Source: Kiritimatiellia bacterium | GTDB lineage: Bacteria > Verrucomicrobiota > Kiritimatiellia > RFP12 > UBA1067 | Length of the DNA: 51,565 nucleotides | Reading direction: 5' to 3' | Assembly: GCA_017544725.1 (NCBI GenBank) | Contig: JAFYDR010000265.1 | Coordinates: 1 to 51,565, forward strand | In this document: positions 40,676 to 50,300 of the stretch, piece after piece | Numbering within the stretch: position 1 is the stretch's first letter | How the letters are laid out: every line of letters starts with the position of its first letter | Translations under genes and position numbers: made by a program | The notes under the pieces: generated by a model | What the model was told of the DNA's origin: nothing | What the model saw: only the letters and a program-made list of their open reading frames with translations | Database searches by the model: none

Positions 40676-41581
40676 ATGCGAAAAAACGAGAAAGTATGGG
40701 TGCCTTTTGTGGCACTGGCGGTTTTATTGCTTGGAACGTGGATATTTTATTCCCGCCACAAGGCAACGGTTTCACCTCCTCCCGTCCAGGGAACGGAGCA
40801 GCAGGTGAAGAAACCGCAGTCGCAAAACGCTTCGAGTACAGCCAAACCATCGAAGGATGCCAAGTCCCCTGCGGCTGCGGTTCAGGATGGGGAAGAGAAG
40901 GAAAAGACCGCTGCGGAACTTGCGGCTGAGGCTGCGGAAGAGGCAGAGGATCGGCGTGTGGAGGAGCTGGTGCAGCCGTTGGACGATGCGCTGGACAACG
41001 ATGACAAAGAGGACATCTTGAAGGTTGCGGCACGATTAAAGAACGACCGGAATCCGGAAGTGCGCAAGCAGGTGGCGTTTGCGTTGGACTGGGCGGGGTT
41101 GGCCGGGTTGGAGTTGCTGACCTCGATGCTGGGCGATCCTGACCCAGATGTGCAGTCCGAGGTGCTGGACTACTGGAAGGGCGGATTGAGCGAGATTTCC
41201 GATCAGACCGCGAAGTCCGCGATGCTGATCGAGGCGGTCAAGATGCAGGGCGAGGGACTTTCGCTGGATTCCTTCGAGGAGATGGTCGATACGGCTTGTT
41301 TCGAGCTGGATGATGATCGGTATGTTGTTGCCACGCTGGTGGAGATGGCGCGGAACACGGCTGATGATGCTGCCGACCGACTCAAGATCTTGGCGGAAAA
41401 CCTGAACACCTATTTGGAAGATGAGGTGAAGGAGAATGCGGACCGCAACACGTTGATTAACGCCGGTGAGAAGCGGTACGCCGAGTTGGAGGCGGAAGCG
41501 AAAGAGGAAGCCGCCGAGGAACAGCGCGAGGCTGCCGAGGAAAAGAATGCCGCACCCGCCGCCGCTCCGGAAGAGGAGTGA
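40676..41581 (+). CDS. Membrane-anchored HEAT-like repeat protein
   Basis: A 301-aa protein with one N-terminal membrane helix (WVPFVALAVLLLGTWIFY), a low-complexity Lys/Ala/Glu linker, then helical repeats of HEAT type (about residues 105-170: LKNDRNPEVRKQVAFALDWA, then MLGDPDPDVQSEVLDYW). It ends in a long acidic Ala/Glu tail. ATG 40676 is chosen because the basic MRKNEK leads directly into the membrane helix; the frame opens at 40640. Probably a periplasmic or cytoplasmic protein-interaction scaffold; partner unknown. First gene of the rightward cluster. Confidence 0.7.
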   Translation: MRKNEKVWVPFVALAVLLLGTWIFYSRHKATVSPPPVQGTEQQVKKPQSQNASSTAKPSKDAKSPAAAVQDGEEKEKTAAELAAEAAEEAEDRRVEELVQPLDDALDNDDKEDILKVAARLKNDRNPEVRKQVAFALDWAGLAGLELLTSMLGDPDPDVQSEVLDYWKGGLSEISDQTAKSAMLIEAVKMQGEGLSLDSFEEMVDTACFELDDDRYVVATLVEMARNTADDAADRLKILAENLNTYLEDEVKENADRNTLINAGEKRYAELEAEAKEEAAEEQREAAEEKNAAPAAAPEEE

Positions 41582-41659
41582 GGCGAGGAAAGGCTTGGAA
41601 ACCGATTGGGATTGTAGATTCTTGCGGATGGTTACGTTCTGAATGGGTGGAGAAATCGC

Positions 41660-43072
41660 ATGAATGTTTGGAATAGGATTGGGATGGCCGCGTTTGCGTG
41701 GGCCGTCATGCTGGCAGGAAACGGCATCTGTGCAGATGCCGCCGCGCCGGCTGCGCCCGCTCCCGCTGCGACGCCTGCGGCTACGCCCGCTGCTCCTGCT
41801 GCTCCCGCTGCCCCTGCTGCCGCACCGACGGCACCCGTCGAGGCGGGCGTGAACACGAACCGGCTTGGCATCGCGCCGCCTTCCATGTTGAAATCGAAGA
41901 CCGGCGGCGAGGTGGTCGGTCCGAACCGTCGCCCGAAGCGTCCGAAGCGGAGGTTGACCAAGGAGCAGCGCGAGTTGATCGAGGATGACCGCGCGTTGTC
42001 GTCGATGAAGCCGAACGAGGTAGTGATCCGTGTGGGTGACGAGACGATTTCGATGGGATCGTTGTCGGAGATGGCGGAGTTGCAGTTGCGTTCCCGCAAG
42101 ATGCCCGCGATGGAAATCTCGCCGGAGGAGTTCGAAACGATGATGCGGCAGCTGATTTCGCGCCGTATGATCGAATTGGGAAACCGCTTCGCCGCGCACT
42201 CGATGATGGCGCAGGAGGCGAAGAAGCAGGGCGTTGTGGTGCCGAACGTGGAGATCGATCGGAAACGTGCAGAAGCGTACGAGGCGATGGAAAAGAACGG
42301 GAAGCAGGCGTGGATGCAAATCTACAAGAAGCCCGACTCCTATTTCGAGCACGAGCTGACGAACAGCCTGTACCTCGCCAAGTTCCGCGAGACGAAGATC
42401 GTACCGTCCGTGCGTGTGACGGACGCGGACGTGAAGAAGGCGATTGCGGACCGCGTGGCAACGAACGAGTGGTTCCTCGTGTACAACGCCCAACAGAAGC
42501 GGCTGATGGAGGAGCATCGCGCCAAGATCCTTTCGGGCGAGGAGGATTTCGCCAAGGTTGCGGATGATTTTTCAAACTGCGACAGTTCGATGGACGAGGG
42601 AGTGTGGGGAACCTTCACGGAAGAGAACCTGCCTGCCGAGTTGTGGAAGGTTGCCGTTTCCCTGCCGCTGAACACGCTGGGACCGGTGGTCGAGACGCCC
42701 GTCTCCTACGACATGATGAAGGTGACGAAGCGGAACTATCCGATCGGCGTGAGACCCGATGCGGAGGGCGTCAAGCCGATTTCCTACAACATCTCGCACA
42801 TTATGCGCGACAAGAAGTTGCCGTTGCCTCTGCTGACGCCGGAGACGGCACGGGAGCTTGTGCAGAAGACGCGCGAGCGAGAGGCGCTTATCGAGGTTGA
42901 GAAGCGGTTGCGTGAGACCGTTGAGGTCGAGTCCTTCCTGCCGTTGAAGGTGGGAATCCGCAAGCGCCCGCCGTTGCCGAAACCGGCTCCGAAGATCGCC
43001 CCAAAGGCAGTCGAGGAGGCGAAACCGGAGAAGGAGACGGAAGAGATGGCTCCGAAGACGGAAACGAAGTGA
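41660..43072 (+). CDS. Exported SurA-like parvulin isomerase/chaperone
   Basis: A 470-aa protein with a signal peptide (MNVWNRIGMAAFAWAVMLAG), a long Ala/Pro/Thr linker, a basic segment (RRPKRPKRRLTKEQ), and a SurA_N-like helical chaperone region (about 115-290). A parvulin domain follows (EDFAKVADDFSNCDSSMDEG, VWGTFTEENLPAELWKVAVS, TPVSYDMMKVTKR), and the tail is Pro/Lys/Glu-rich. The parvulin core lacks the usual GGxLG and histidine pattern, so isomerase activity may be weak or absent. GGAGAA precedes the start. It probably serves the huge exported proteins encoded right after it. Confidence 0.8.
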   Translation: MNVWNRIGMAAFAWAVMLAGNGICADAAAPAAPAPAATPAATPAAPAAPAAPAAAPTAPVEAGVNTNRLGIAPPSMLKSKTGGEVVGPNRRPKRPKRRLTKEQRELIEDDRALSSMKPNEVVIRVGDETISMGSLSEMAELQLRSRKMPAMEISPEEFETMMRQLISRRMIELGNRFAAHSMMAQEAKKQGVVVPNVEIDRKRAEAYEAMEKNGKQAWMQIYKKPDSYFEHELTNSLYLAKFRETKIVPSVRVTDADVKKAIADRVATNEWFLVYNAQQKRLMEEHRAKILSGEEDFAKVADDFSNCDSSMDEGVWGTFTEENLPAELWKVAVSLPLNTLGPVVETPVSYDMMKVTKRNYPIGVRPDAEGVKPISYNISHIMRDKKLPLPLLTPETARELVQKTREREALIEVEKRLRETVEVESFLPLKVGIRKRPPLPKPAPKIAPKAVEEAKPEKETEEMAPKTETK

Positions 43073-43092
43073 GGAACAAGGGTTTCTCGGCA

Positions 43093-43110
43093 GGGTTGCC
43101 GAGGAGGTGA
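43093..43110 (+). promoter_or_regulatory. Hairpin in the leader of the first thioredoxin/adhesin gene
   Basis: CTCGGCA-GGGT-TGCCGAG is a perfect 7-bp stem; a second small stem CCCC-GAAA-GGGG lies near 43160, just ahead of the ribosome-binding site. No T-run follows, so mRNA stabilisation or translation control is more likely than termination. Confidence 0.35.
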
Positions 43111-43185
43111 AGAAGAAAGCTGTGGGTCCATTGGGATGTCCGGTGGACGTGCAGACTCCCCGAAAGGGGAAAGGTAGGTGCAGAT

Positions 43186-46100
43186 ATGATGAAACGAATC
43201 AGTGTGATGTTGACGGCTGTGGTATTGGCCGTCACGGCTATGGGATACTCCATCCCCTCGCTTCAGACGAGTGGGGAAGTACAGCTCAACAGATGGGTGG
43301 GCGCGCACGGTTCAGGGATGCTCACCAAGGCTTTCGCCAAGGCGAAGGCCGAGAATCGCCCGATTCTTATGGGCTTCATCAACCACACCAGTTCCGGCGG
43401 TGGCTGCAGCCATTGCGCCGAGTGGATCAACAAGTGCATCCTGACCTCCGCGTGGAATAACTACATCGCCACCCGTCCGATGGTGCTGATCATGTTCAAC
43501 CTTCCGGATCTGGGCGAGAGCAAGTACATGAATTATTATTTCAAGTACATCAACCCGAACGGCGGTCAATACCCCGGTATCGCGCTCTACAACGCCAACG
43601 GGAGCAAGAACCAGGTGTTGAACAACACCAATGTTTACAAGGTGACCTACAAGCATGGCGACCAGTTCCGCGCCTGGCTGACAAACCGCGGCGTAACGGA
43701 AGCGGTCATGTCCAGCGTCCAGCTGGATTCCACGACCAAGACCGTGAGCGAGGCGGGTACGTTGAACTTCAACGTGACCCGTTCCGGGAAGTCCGGCAAC
43801 GTGACTGTTACCTTGACTGCCAGCAAAGGTACGATTTCCCCTTCAACCTACACCTGGACTGCGACGGAAGGCGCGAAGAGTTTCACCTACACGCCGGTGG
43901 CGAACAACACCGGATATGATCGGGCGTACAATGTGACGGTCACGATGAGGGTGTCTTCGACGGTCCAGACCAAGACGTTGGGTTCGACGACCAAGACGAT
44001 TACGGTTAAGGACAAGGACGTGAAGATGACGCTTGCCGAGTTCATCGCCGCGAATCCCGCTTTCTCCGGACTCACCTCGACGGGTGATGTCGATTGGTTT
44101 GTCGATCAGAACAATGTGCTCCGTTCCGCCGAGACTGCCAACGGGAAGACTGCATCCTTGGAGTTCGAGGCCACTGACGCAGGAACCCTGACAGCTGAAA
44201 TGACGGTTCTGGAAGGGACTGGAACCGTAAGCATCGAGCGTGAAAACGCCGCGAGCGGTGGAAACGCCACCACGCATGCAGTCCAGTTCACAGGCGAAGA
44301 CACCGGCGGCGACGGAGAAGGCACCGGCGGCGACGGCGAAGGCACTGGCGGCGACGGCGAGGGCACCGGCGGTGATGACCCGCCTGTCGTCGCGCCAGAA
44401 GTGACGGCTGTGATCGAAGCGATTGACGCGATCGGAGAGGTTGTCTATACGGACGAGTGCAAGGGGAAGATTGATGCGGCGCGCGAGGCTTACGACGCGC
44501 TCACGGACGAGCAGAAGGAACAGGTGACGAACTACGAGACGCTCACCACTGCTGAGGCGGCGTATAGTGAACTCGCCGTACCCCCTGCGCCAACCACGGT
44601 TTCCAAGGTGATCGGTCTTTCCGACAACGAAGTGGTGAAGTTCACGGGTACCTCAACCGCTGACGGCACGATCTTCGCGCTTTCGAAGCGGATGTTCACC
44701 GCGTTCGCCAAGCCCGTGATCAAGACCCCAATGAAGGGTGCTGCCATTCAGCTCGATGACCTGAAGAACGGCAAGAAGGAGAAGGTCGATTTCTCCTGGA
44801 CTGCGGTTGACAAAGCGGACGGTTACCGCGTTGTCACCGAGTACGGCGGCAAGCAGTACGGTCCGGTCGAGACGGATGGAACGACGCTGAACGCGCTCGA
44901 CAACCAGCTCTTCCAGGTCGCCCACGGTGCGGTCGGCGAAGTGAAGGTGACGGTCTATGCCCACATCCCGTCCGAGGAGTTCGACGAGGGAGAATCTTGG
45001 GTGGATAGTGATTCGCTCTCCTTCTACGTTGTGGATAAGCCGATCTTCGTCAATCCCAACCAGACGAGCGTCTCGATGTACACGAAGGTCGCCATGCGGA
45101 TTGACGCGTCCGCGACCTCCTCGAAAAAGATCACGTACTCCGCGACGGGGCTGAAAGCGATCGGGTTGAAGATCGACCCCGCAACCGGTATCATCTCCGG
45201 GACTCCGACCAAGTCCGGTACCTTCACAATCAAGGTGACTGCGACGACATCGGACGGTTCCTCGACCCGCTACATCACGCTCGTGGTGTCTGCCGCCAAG
45301 ACGTTGAAGTCCAAGGTTTCCGGACTGGTCTTTACGGGGGACAGCACGTTGAAGGGAACCGTAGAGATGACGGTCTCGACGGTTGGAAAATTCAAGGCGA
45401 AGCTGGCGACGCCGAGCAAGAAGAACGTCTCCGGCACGGTCAACGTTGGTGAGGACGGCAAACTCCAGTTCTCCGGCGGCGGGTTGTCGGTGAAGCGCGG
45501 TGCCTCAGTCACCGGCGTGTGGACAGGCACTTACAACGGCATGAAGATCGTAGCCCGCGATCTTACCACGGCGAAGAGCTATGCGGGACTCTACACCGCT
45601 ACGCTGATGAACGACAACTTCACCCGCGTCGGCTTCACCAGCATGAAGGTACTCAAGACGGGTAAGCTGCACGTGAAGGGAACGATGCCCAACAAGAAGG
45701 GCGCGTCGGTCTCCACCAGCGCGTTCCGCCTGTCGTCCTCCGAGGCGGCAGCTGCCGGCATTGCGATGCCCAATGGCGTGTCGGAGGGTGCGTTCTTCCC
45801 GATCTTCAAGACGGGATCGACCAGCCTGCGTGGCATCGGCGTACTTGCCTCCAACGGGACGGTTGCTTCTCCGGGTACGGTCACATGGAAGGGCGGCAAG
45901 ATGAGCGCGACGATGAACTACTCCGGCGGCAAGTTGGTCAAGAGTTTCAGTGCGTTCGCTGGGAAGACCTTCAAGGTGTACAAGGGCGGCGCGCAGGTTG
46001 CCTCCTACAGGCTGACCTCCTCGTTCGGTTTCAGCGGCGTGAAGGCATCGGTTGCGAAGACCGCACCCAAGCCCAATACTGATCTCTTCACGGCGAAGGT

Positions 46101-46215
46101 CAAGATTGGCGGGAAGGTAATCACGATGAAGGGCGCGGCAGCTCCGAAGGTCGGACGTGCCGCCGCTGTCGGAGCCGCCAATGGTTCGTACTACTACGGA
46201 GTCGTGACGGAATAA
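43186..46215 (+). CDS. Exported thioredoxin-fold/adhesin fusion protein
   Basis: A 1,009-aa protein: a short signal peptide, a thioredoxin-like domain with Cys74-Ser-His-Cys77 (about residues 40-160), and a Calx-beta-like domain (about 180-285; VQLDSTTKTVSEAGTLNFNV). A 7-residue Gly/Asp/Glu tandem linker (about 370-398) leads to a small helical FIVAR-like unit (AIGEVVYTDECKGKIDAARE) and a He_PIG Ig-like domain (ATGLKAIGLKIDPATGIISG). The C-terminal beta domain (YAGLYTATLMNDNF ... LKTGKLHVKGTMPNKKGASV) is shared with the protein at 47378. No anchor or sorting signal is visible. GTAGGTGCAGAT precedes the ATG. The combination suggests a secreted or surface protein with redox or disulfide function; not a known characterised family to my knowledge. 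Confidence 0.75.
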   Translation: MMKRISVMLTAVVLAVTAMGYSIPSLQTSGEVQLNRWVGAHGSGMLTKAFAKAKAENRPILMGFINHTSSGGGCSHCAEWINKCILTSAWNNYIATRPMVLIMFNLPDLGESKYMNYYFKYINPNGGQYPGIALYNANGSKNQVLNNTNVYKVTYKHGDQFRAWLTNRGVTEAVMSSVQLDSTTKTVSEAGTLNFNVTRSGKSGNVTVTLTASKGTISPSTYTWTATEGAKSFTYTPVANNTGYDRAYNVTVTMRVSSTVQTKTLGSTTKTITVKDKDVKMTLAEFIAANPAFSGLTSTGDVDWFVDQNNVLRSAETANGKTASLEFEATDAGTLTAEMTVLEGTGTVSIERENAASGGNATTHAVQFTGEDTGGDGEGTGGDGEGTGGDGEGTGGDDPPVVAPEVTAVIEAIDAIGEVVYTDECKGKIDAAREAYDALTDEQKEQVTNYETLTTAEAAYSELAVPPAPTTVSKVIGLSDNEVVKFTGTSTADGTIFALSKRMFTAFAKPVIKTPMKGAAIQLDDLKNGKKEKVDFSWTAVDKADGYRVVTEYGGKQYGPVETDGTTLNALDNQLFQVAHGAVGEVKVTVYAHIPSEEFDEGESWVDSDSLSFYVVDKPIFVNPNQTSVSMYTKVAMRIDASATSSKKITYSATGLKAIGLKIDPATGIISGTPTKSGTFTIKVTATTSDGSSTRYITLVVSAAKTLKSKVSGLVFTGDSTLKGTVEMTVSTVGKFKAKLATPSKKNVSGTVNVGEDGKLQFSGGGLSVKRGASVTGVWTGTYNGMKIVARDLTTAKSYAGLYTATLMNDNFTRVGFTSMKVLKTGKLHVKGTMPNKKGASVSTSAFRLSSSEAAAAGIAMPNGVSEGAFFPIFKTGSTSLRGIGVLASNGTVASPGTVTWKGGKMSATMNYSGGKLVKSFSAFAGKTFKVYKGGAQVASYRLTSSFGFSGVKASVAKTAPKPNTDLFTAKVKIGGKVITMKGAAAPKVGRAAAVGAANGSYYYGVVTE
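44295..44380 (+). repeat. 21-bp tandem repeat inside the coding region
   Basis: About four units encoding GEGTGGD (DNA unit GGCACCGGCGGCGACGGCGA plus one base), with silent differences between units. It forms a flexible acidic linker and could expand or contract without a frameshift. Confidence 0.8.
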
Positions 46216-46229
46216 GGTGACTTGATTCT

Positions 46230-46272
46230 GGGCGTATCCGTGCTTGGCGCGGATACGCCCGTTTCCCGTTTT
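46230..46272 (+). terminator. Intrinsic terminator after the first thioredoxin/adhesin gene
   Basis: GGGCGTATCCG (46230-46240) and CGGATACGCCC (46250-46260) form a perfect 11-bp stem with a 9-nt loop, followed by GTTTCCCGTTTTTT. It lies 14 bp past the stop codon and would limit read-through to the next two genes. Confidence 0.7.
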
Positions 46273-46319
46273 TTCGACGGGCGTGAAACGGTGACGGAGA
46301 GAGCAAAGAGGAGCGAGAA

Positions 46320-47372
46320 GTGAATACACGATGGATAGGAATGATCGCTGGGGTGTTGACGGCTGTCTTGACCCAGGCCGTGGGATTGCGCAGTGCGACT
46401 GCGGACAAGACTGCGCAAGGCTCCTGTGAACAGTACGTGTCTATCCTGCCGCCGGGCGGTACGCTGGATATCGGGAAGCAGGGCTGCTTCGCGATTACGA
46501 ATTTCTCGTATGTTATCTCCAACCGCACGGATAACGCGATTCCCGTGCATCGCGTCAGCGCACTCTGCCCCTGTTCCGAGGTTTGGTGCACTACGAACCT
46601 CTTGGCTCCGCACGCCACGGCGCAGATTTGCGTCAAGCTGGACAACTCCAAGATTCTTACGGAGCGGTTCACGCGCACCTTCTTCGCCCGTTTCCGGAAT
46701 ATTCCGGGGCGACTCACGTTTACGTATTTCGGTACCACGACGCCCGCCTACAAGGGTGTTCCCGATGGCGAGATTCAGTTGCGGGCAGAGACAGTGCCAG
46801 TCCAGTGGACGAATCATTTCGAGATCGTCATGCTGAAATCGGATCTGGAACTGGGCAAGGTCGTCACGGGCGGCTCCCTCGCGATCGAGTCTTCGTTGAA
46901 AGAGGGGAAGACGGCAGACGGTCAGACCACGCTGGTGATTGACACGGTCGTGAAGAAGAACGAAGTCGGGAGCGGGACCGGCTTTCTGCAGATTCCCTTC
47001 CCGAATTACCCGTGGGTGCCGGGAATCAAGATCAATTTCCGGGGAAGCGCGGGACGCTTTGTTCAGGCGCGCCCCTCTGAGTTTTTGGTAGATGCGGACG
47101 AGGACGAAATCGGGCGTAGTTTCACGATCCGCGGGATAGATGACTTCGACCCCCAAAAGCTGACCTGGAAACCACAGGGAGTGGAGGGGTTGACAGTAAC
47201 GGAACGAATGGTGCGGCGCGGGAAGAGCGAGTTCTTCAAAGTCAGGATGGACCTGACACGCGCTGCGTATGAAACAGTGATCACGAACGAGTTCCACGGG
47301 CTAGAATTTTCTTATCCGGGGTATGGTCCCGCGATCATCAAGTTCCGCAATTCGGATGAAGTAGAGGATTAG
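46320..47372 (+). CDS. Exported DUF1573-like protein
   Basis: A 350-aa protein starting at GTG 46320 behind GAGGAGCGAGAA. A signal peptide (IGMIAGVLTAVLTQAVGLRS) is followed by an immunoglobulin-like region (about 45-140; ISNRTDNAIPVHRVSALCPC ... LLAPHATAQICVKLD). This matches the DUF1573 pattern of a beta-sandwich with a Cys-x-Cys turn. The rest is beta-rich and unassigned. DUF1573 proteins are common exported proteins of unknown function in Bacteroidota and the PVC group. Only 5 bp separate it from the next thioredoxin/adhesin gene, so the pair is probably co-translated. Confidence 0.7.
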   Translation: MNTRWIGMIAGVLTAVLTQAVGLRSATADKTAQGSCEQYVSILPPGGTLDIGKQGCFAITNFSYVISNRTDNAIPVHRVSALCPCSEVWCTTNLLAPHATAQICVKLDNSKILTERFTRTFFARFRNIPGRLTFTYFGTTTPAYKGVPDGEIQLRAETVPVQWTNHFEIVMLKSDLELGKVVTGGSLAIESSLKEGKTADGQTTLVIDTVVKKNEVGSGTGFLQIPFPNYPWVPGIKINFRGSAGRFVQARPSEFLVDADEDEIGRSFTIRGIDDFDPQKLTWKPQGVEGLTVTERMVRRGKSEFFKVRMDLTRAAYETVITNEFHGLEFSYPGYGPAIIKFRNSDEVED

Positions 47373-47377
47373 TTGAG

Positions 47378-50300
47378 ATGAATACGATGAGTCGGGTTCT
47401 GCGTGTCTTCGGACTTGCGGTAATTGTGTTTTTGTCGGTACTGGAGAGCCGCGCTGTCACGATCAGCAACGGTGAGATCCAACGTGGCGTCTGGAACAGT
47501 CGTTTCACCGCCGCGAAGGAATACGCAGAGAAGCGGTATCTGCCGATGCTGATCTATTGGGGCGGCAAGAAGTGCAGCTACTGCAACGAACTGGACAAGG
47601 ATTGCTGCGAGAATGATTTCTTGACGTGGCAGGCAAGGCGGCAGCTGGTAATGGTGCACTGCACCGGGACGAGCACGAGCGACGCCTCCGCGGCGCTGAA
47701 TTTTGCCCAAAACTCGACGGGGTTGTATCCCTACATCTGTGTCTATTGGCCGAAGTACGACGGTACGACCGTGATCCAGAAGTTCAGCGGTCGTAACGGC
47801 AAAATGCTGGTCTTCAAGCGCGGCATGAGTCATCAGGAGCAGCTGATGCAGTCAGTCGATCAGGTGCTCGTCGGCTATGACCCGAACCTCTACCTCGGCG
47901 GTGTCTTCACCGCTCCCGGTACGCCGAAGGCTCGCTTGGAAGCCGAGGCGGGCGTCACAACGCGTCTCTTCGTTCCGATGAAACGGGAAGATGAAGTGCG
48001 CGGATTCCCCGCGACGAATGTTCTCACGGTTGCGTATCCCGACGGAACGGAGGTGACGAACCTGGTGGCGTGGACTTTCGAAGATCATGAGCAGTTCAGC
48101 GAGATCTCCGTTCCCGCCGACGTCACTACCGGACAGTCCATCCAGCTCAAACTCTGGGACACGAACGGAAAGCTCATGGGTACCAACGTGGTCACGGTGG
48201 TGGATCCAGTACCTATGTCCAGCGAGAACCCGCTCTGGATCGGCGAACGCACGGTCGATACGTTGCAATACGGCGAGTGGACGATGGATCTCGATGTCGC
48301 CAAGGCGAAAGTCGCCGCCGACCCCAATGCCGCCTACACGCTGATTCGCGTGACGGGCGAACTGTGGTGCCCTTACTGCAAGGGTTCCGCCCGTTCCCTT
48401 CTGGCCGACCCCGCGTTCTACGCCTGGGCGCAGGAAAAGCGCGTCGCGTTGGTGTTGCTCGACAACGTGCGGCTTATCGATAACGTCCCGAGTGACAGCC
48501 CGACTCTATTAAGCCACACGGTTTCGGCGAGGGATATGGCGAGCGGTTCGGGATACCTCTCCCGTAAGATGGCTACTCCAGAGCTTGCCGCCGCCATTGC
48601 GGCGCGCAACAAGAGCTTGGGCATGACCACACTCAAGCTGAAGTCGTCCTCGGCCGTCCGTGTCGGTAACCCGACGTTTATCCTGTTACGCAAGGACGGT
48701 TCAATCGCCGGGCGTCTTGCCGTCAACCGCGAAAACACGCGCACAGACTTGGGCGGGGAACAACTCTTCCGGTATCCGACCGATGAAAACATCGCGCGCC
48801 TGAACGATCTGCTCCTGTTGGATCAGGATGGGAACGAGGACAACGATGCCGCCTATACGACGGCCCTTACGTATCAGGTTGGCGATACCGCGACCTCTAC
48901 GCTCCAGATCAACGACAGCAAGGAAGTTTTCCGTCTGGCTGGTATTAACGGACACAGTCGCGTACTCTTCTCGACGGATAATCCTGCCGTGTCGGTCTCG
49001 GTTCTGGCAGGTGCCGATCCGACCAATTTCACGACGGAGGTAATCGCGAAGTCGAATTCCGGCGAACAGATCGCTGTTGATATCTCGGACGAGAATGCAA
49101 AGAAGGCGCTCTTCGTGCAGATGACGTTGAACACGGTCGGGATGTCGGCAATCGGCGCATCCACGCGCCAGACCGCCACGTTGCAAAGTGTCTTCTCACT
49201 TATCCCGGAAGAGAGTCAGAACGAATACGAGACAACGGATCCTACCGTCTATGTCGCGTTGGATCAAGGCGTCACTTACCGCCTTGTCGGCTTCGGTGAT
49301 GTCTCTGCCTACCTGACCGCTTCCAATGCCGATGCGGGACTGTATGTCGCGAATGCGACGGGTGCGTTCCCTCTGCCCGTTGCGACGGGTACGGTCTCCT
49401 ACCAGATTTGGAAGCCCGGTACGGTCGCCTTCGAGCGGACTGCGCAGCGGATTTCCGAGATCAACGCCGACCGCGGAACGATTCGCGTTGTTCGCTCCGG
49501 CGGTTCGTCGGGAGCAGTGACGGTGGCGGTCGCGCTGGATGCTGAGAACAGCACGGCGGCAAACGGCGTCCGTTACAGTTGGACGGACACGCAGCTGAGT
49601 TGGGCGGACGGCGAAACGGGTACGAAAGAGGTCTCGTTCACCGTGACGGATAATCACGTGTCCGAAGGCGAACAGACCTTTCTCATCAAGCTTCAGCCTG
49701 TAGGCGAAACGGCGACGACCGTCTCCGACCAAGCGCACACGGTTACGCTCTTCGACAAGACGGATCCCTACATCGAGGAAGAGGAATCCTCCATTTCTCT
49801 TTATTCGACGTTTGCGGAAAACCAGTCGATCCCGATTTACAACATCGGCTCCGGGCGGGTTACGACCAAGAAAGTTTCCGGCAAGCTTCCCTCTGGCGTT
49901 AAGGTGACATACGATGCGAAAACGAAATCGTTCGTGATTTCGGGAACGCCGCGTGCCACCGGAAAATTCACCGTCGGTTTCTCGGTCACGGAAGTCCGTG
50001 CGGACGGGAAGAAATCCAGCGCGACGATCACGCTTACCTTTACGGTGACCGATCCGAAAAAGGTCAACCCCTACGCGAGCCGCAAGCTCAAGATGACGCT
50101 TCCGCTCTTCGCGTCCGTGGGCGGCGTGGAGAAGCTGGCGGGCGAGTTGATTCTTTCGACGACGGCAGCCAACAAGATCTCGGCACGGTACGCAGGAACG
50201 GTTTCCAAGACCGCCTCGTTCAGCGGGGCTTGGCAGTCGATCGGCGACGATGGTACGATGAACGCGAATCTGGACCGGAACGGAGCCAAGTTGGCATTGA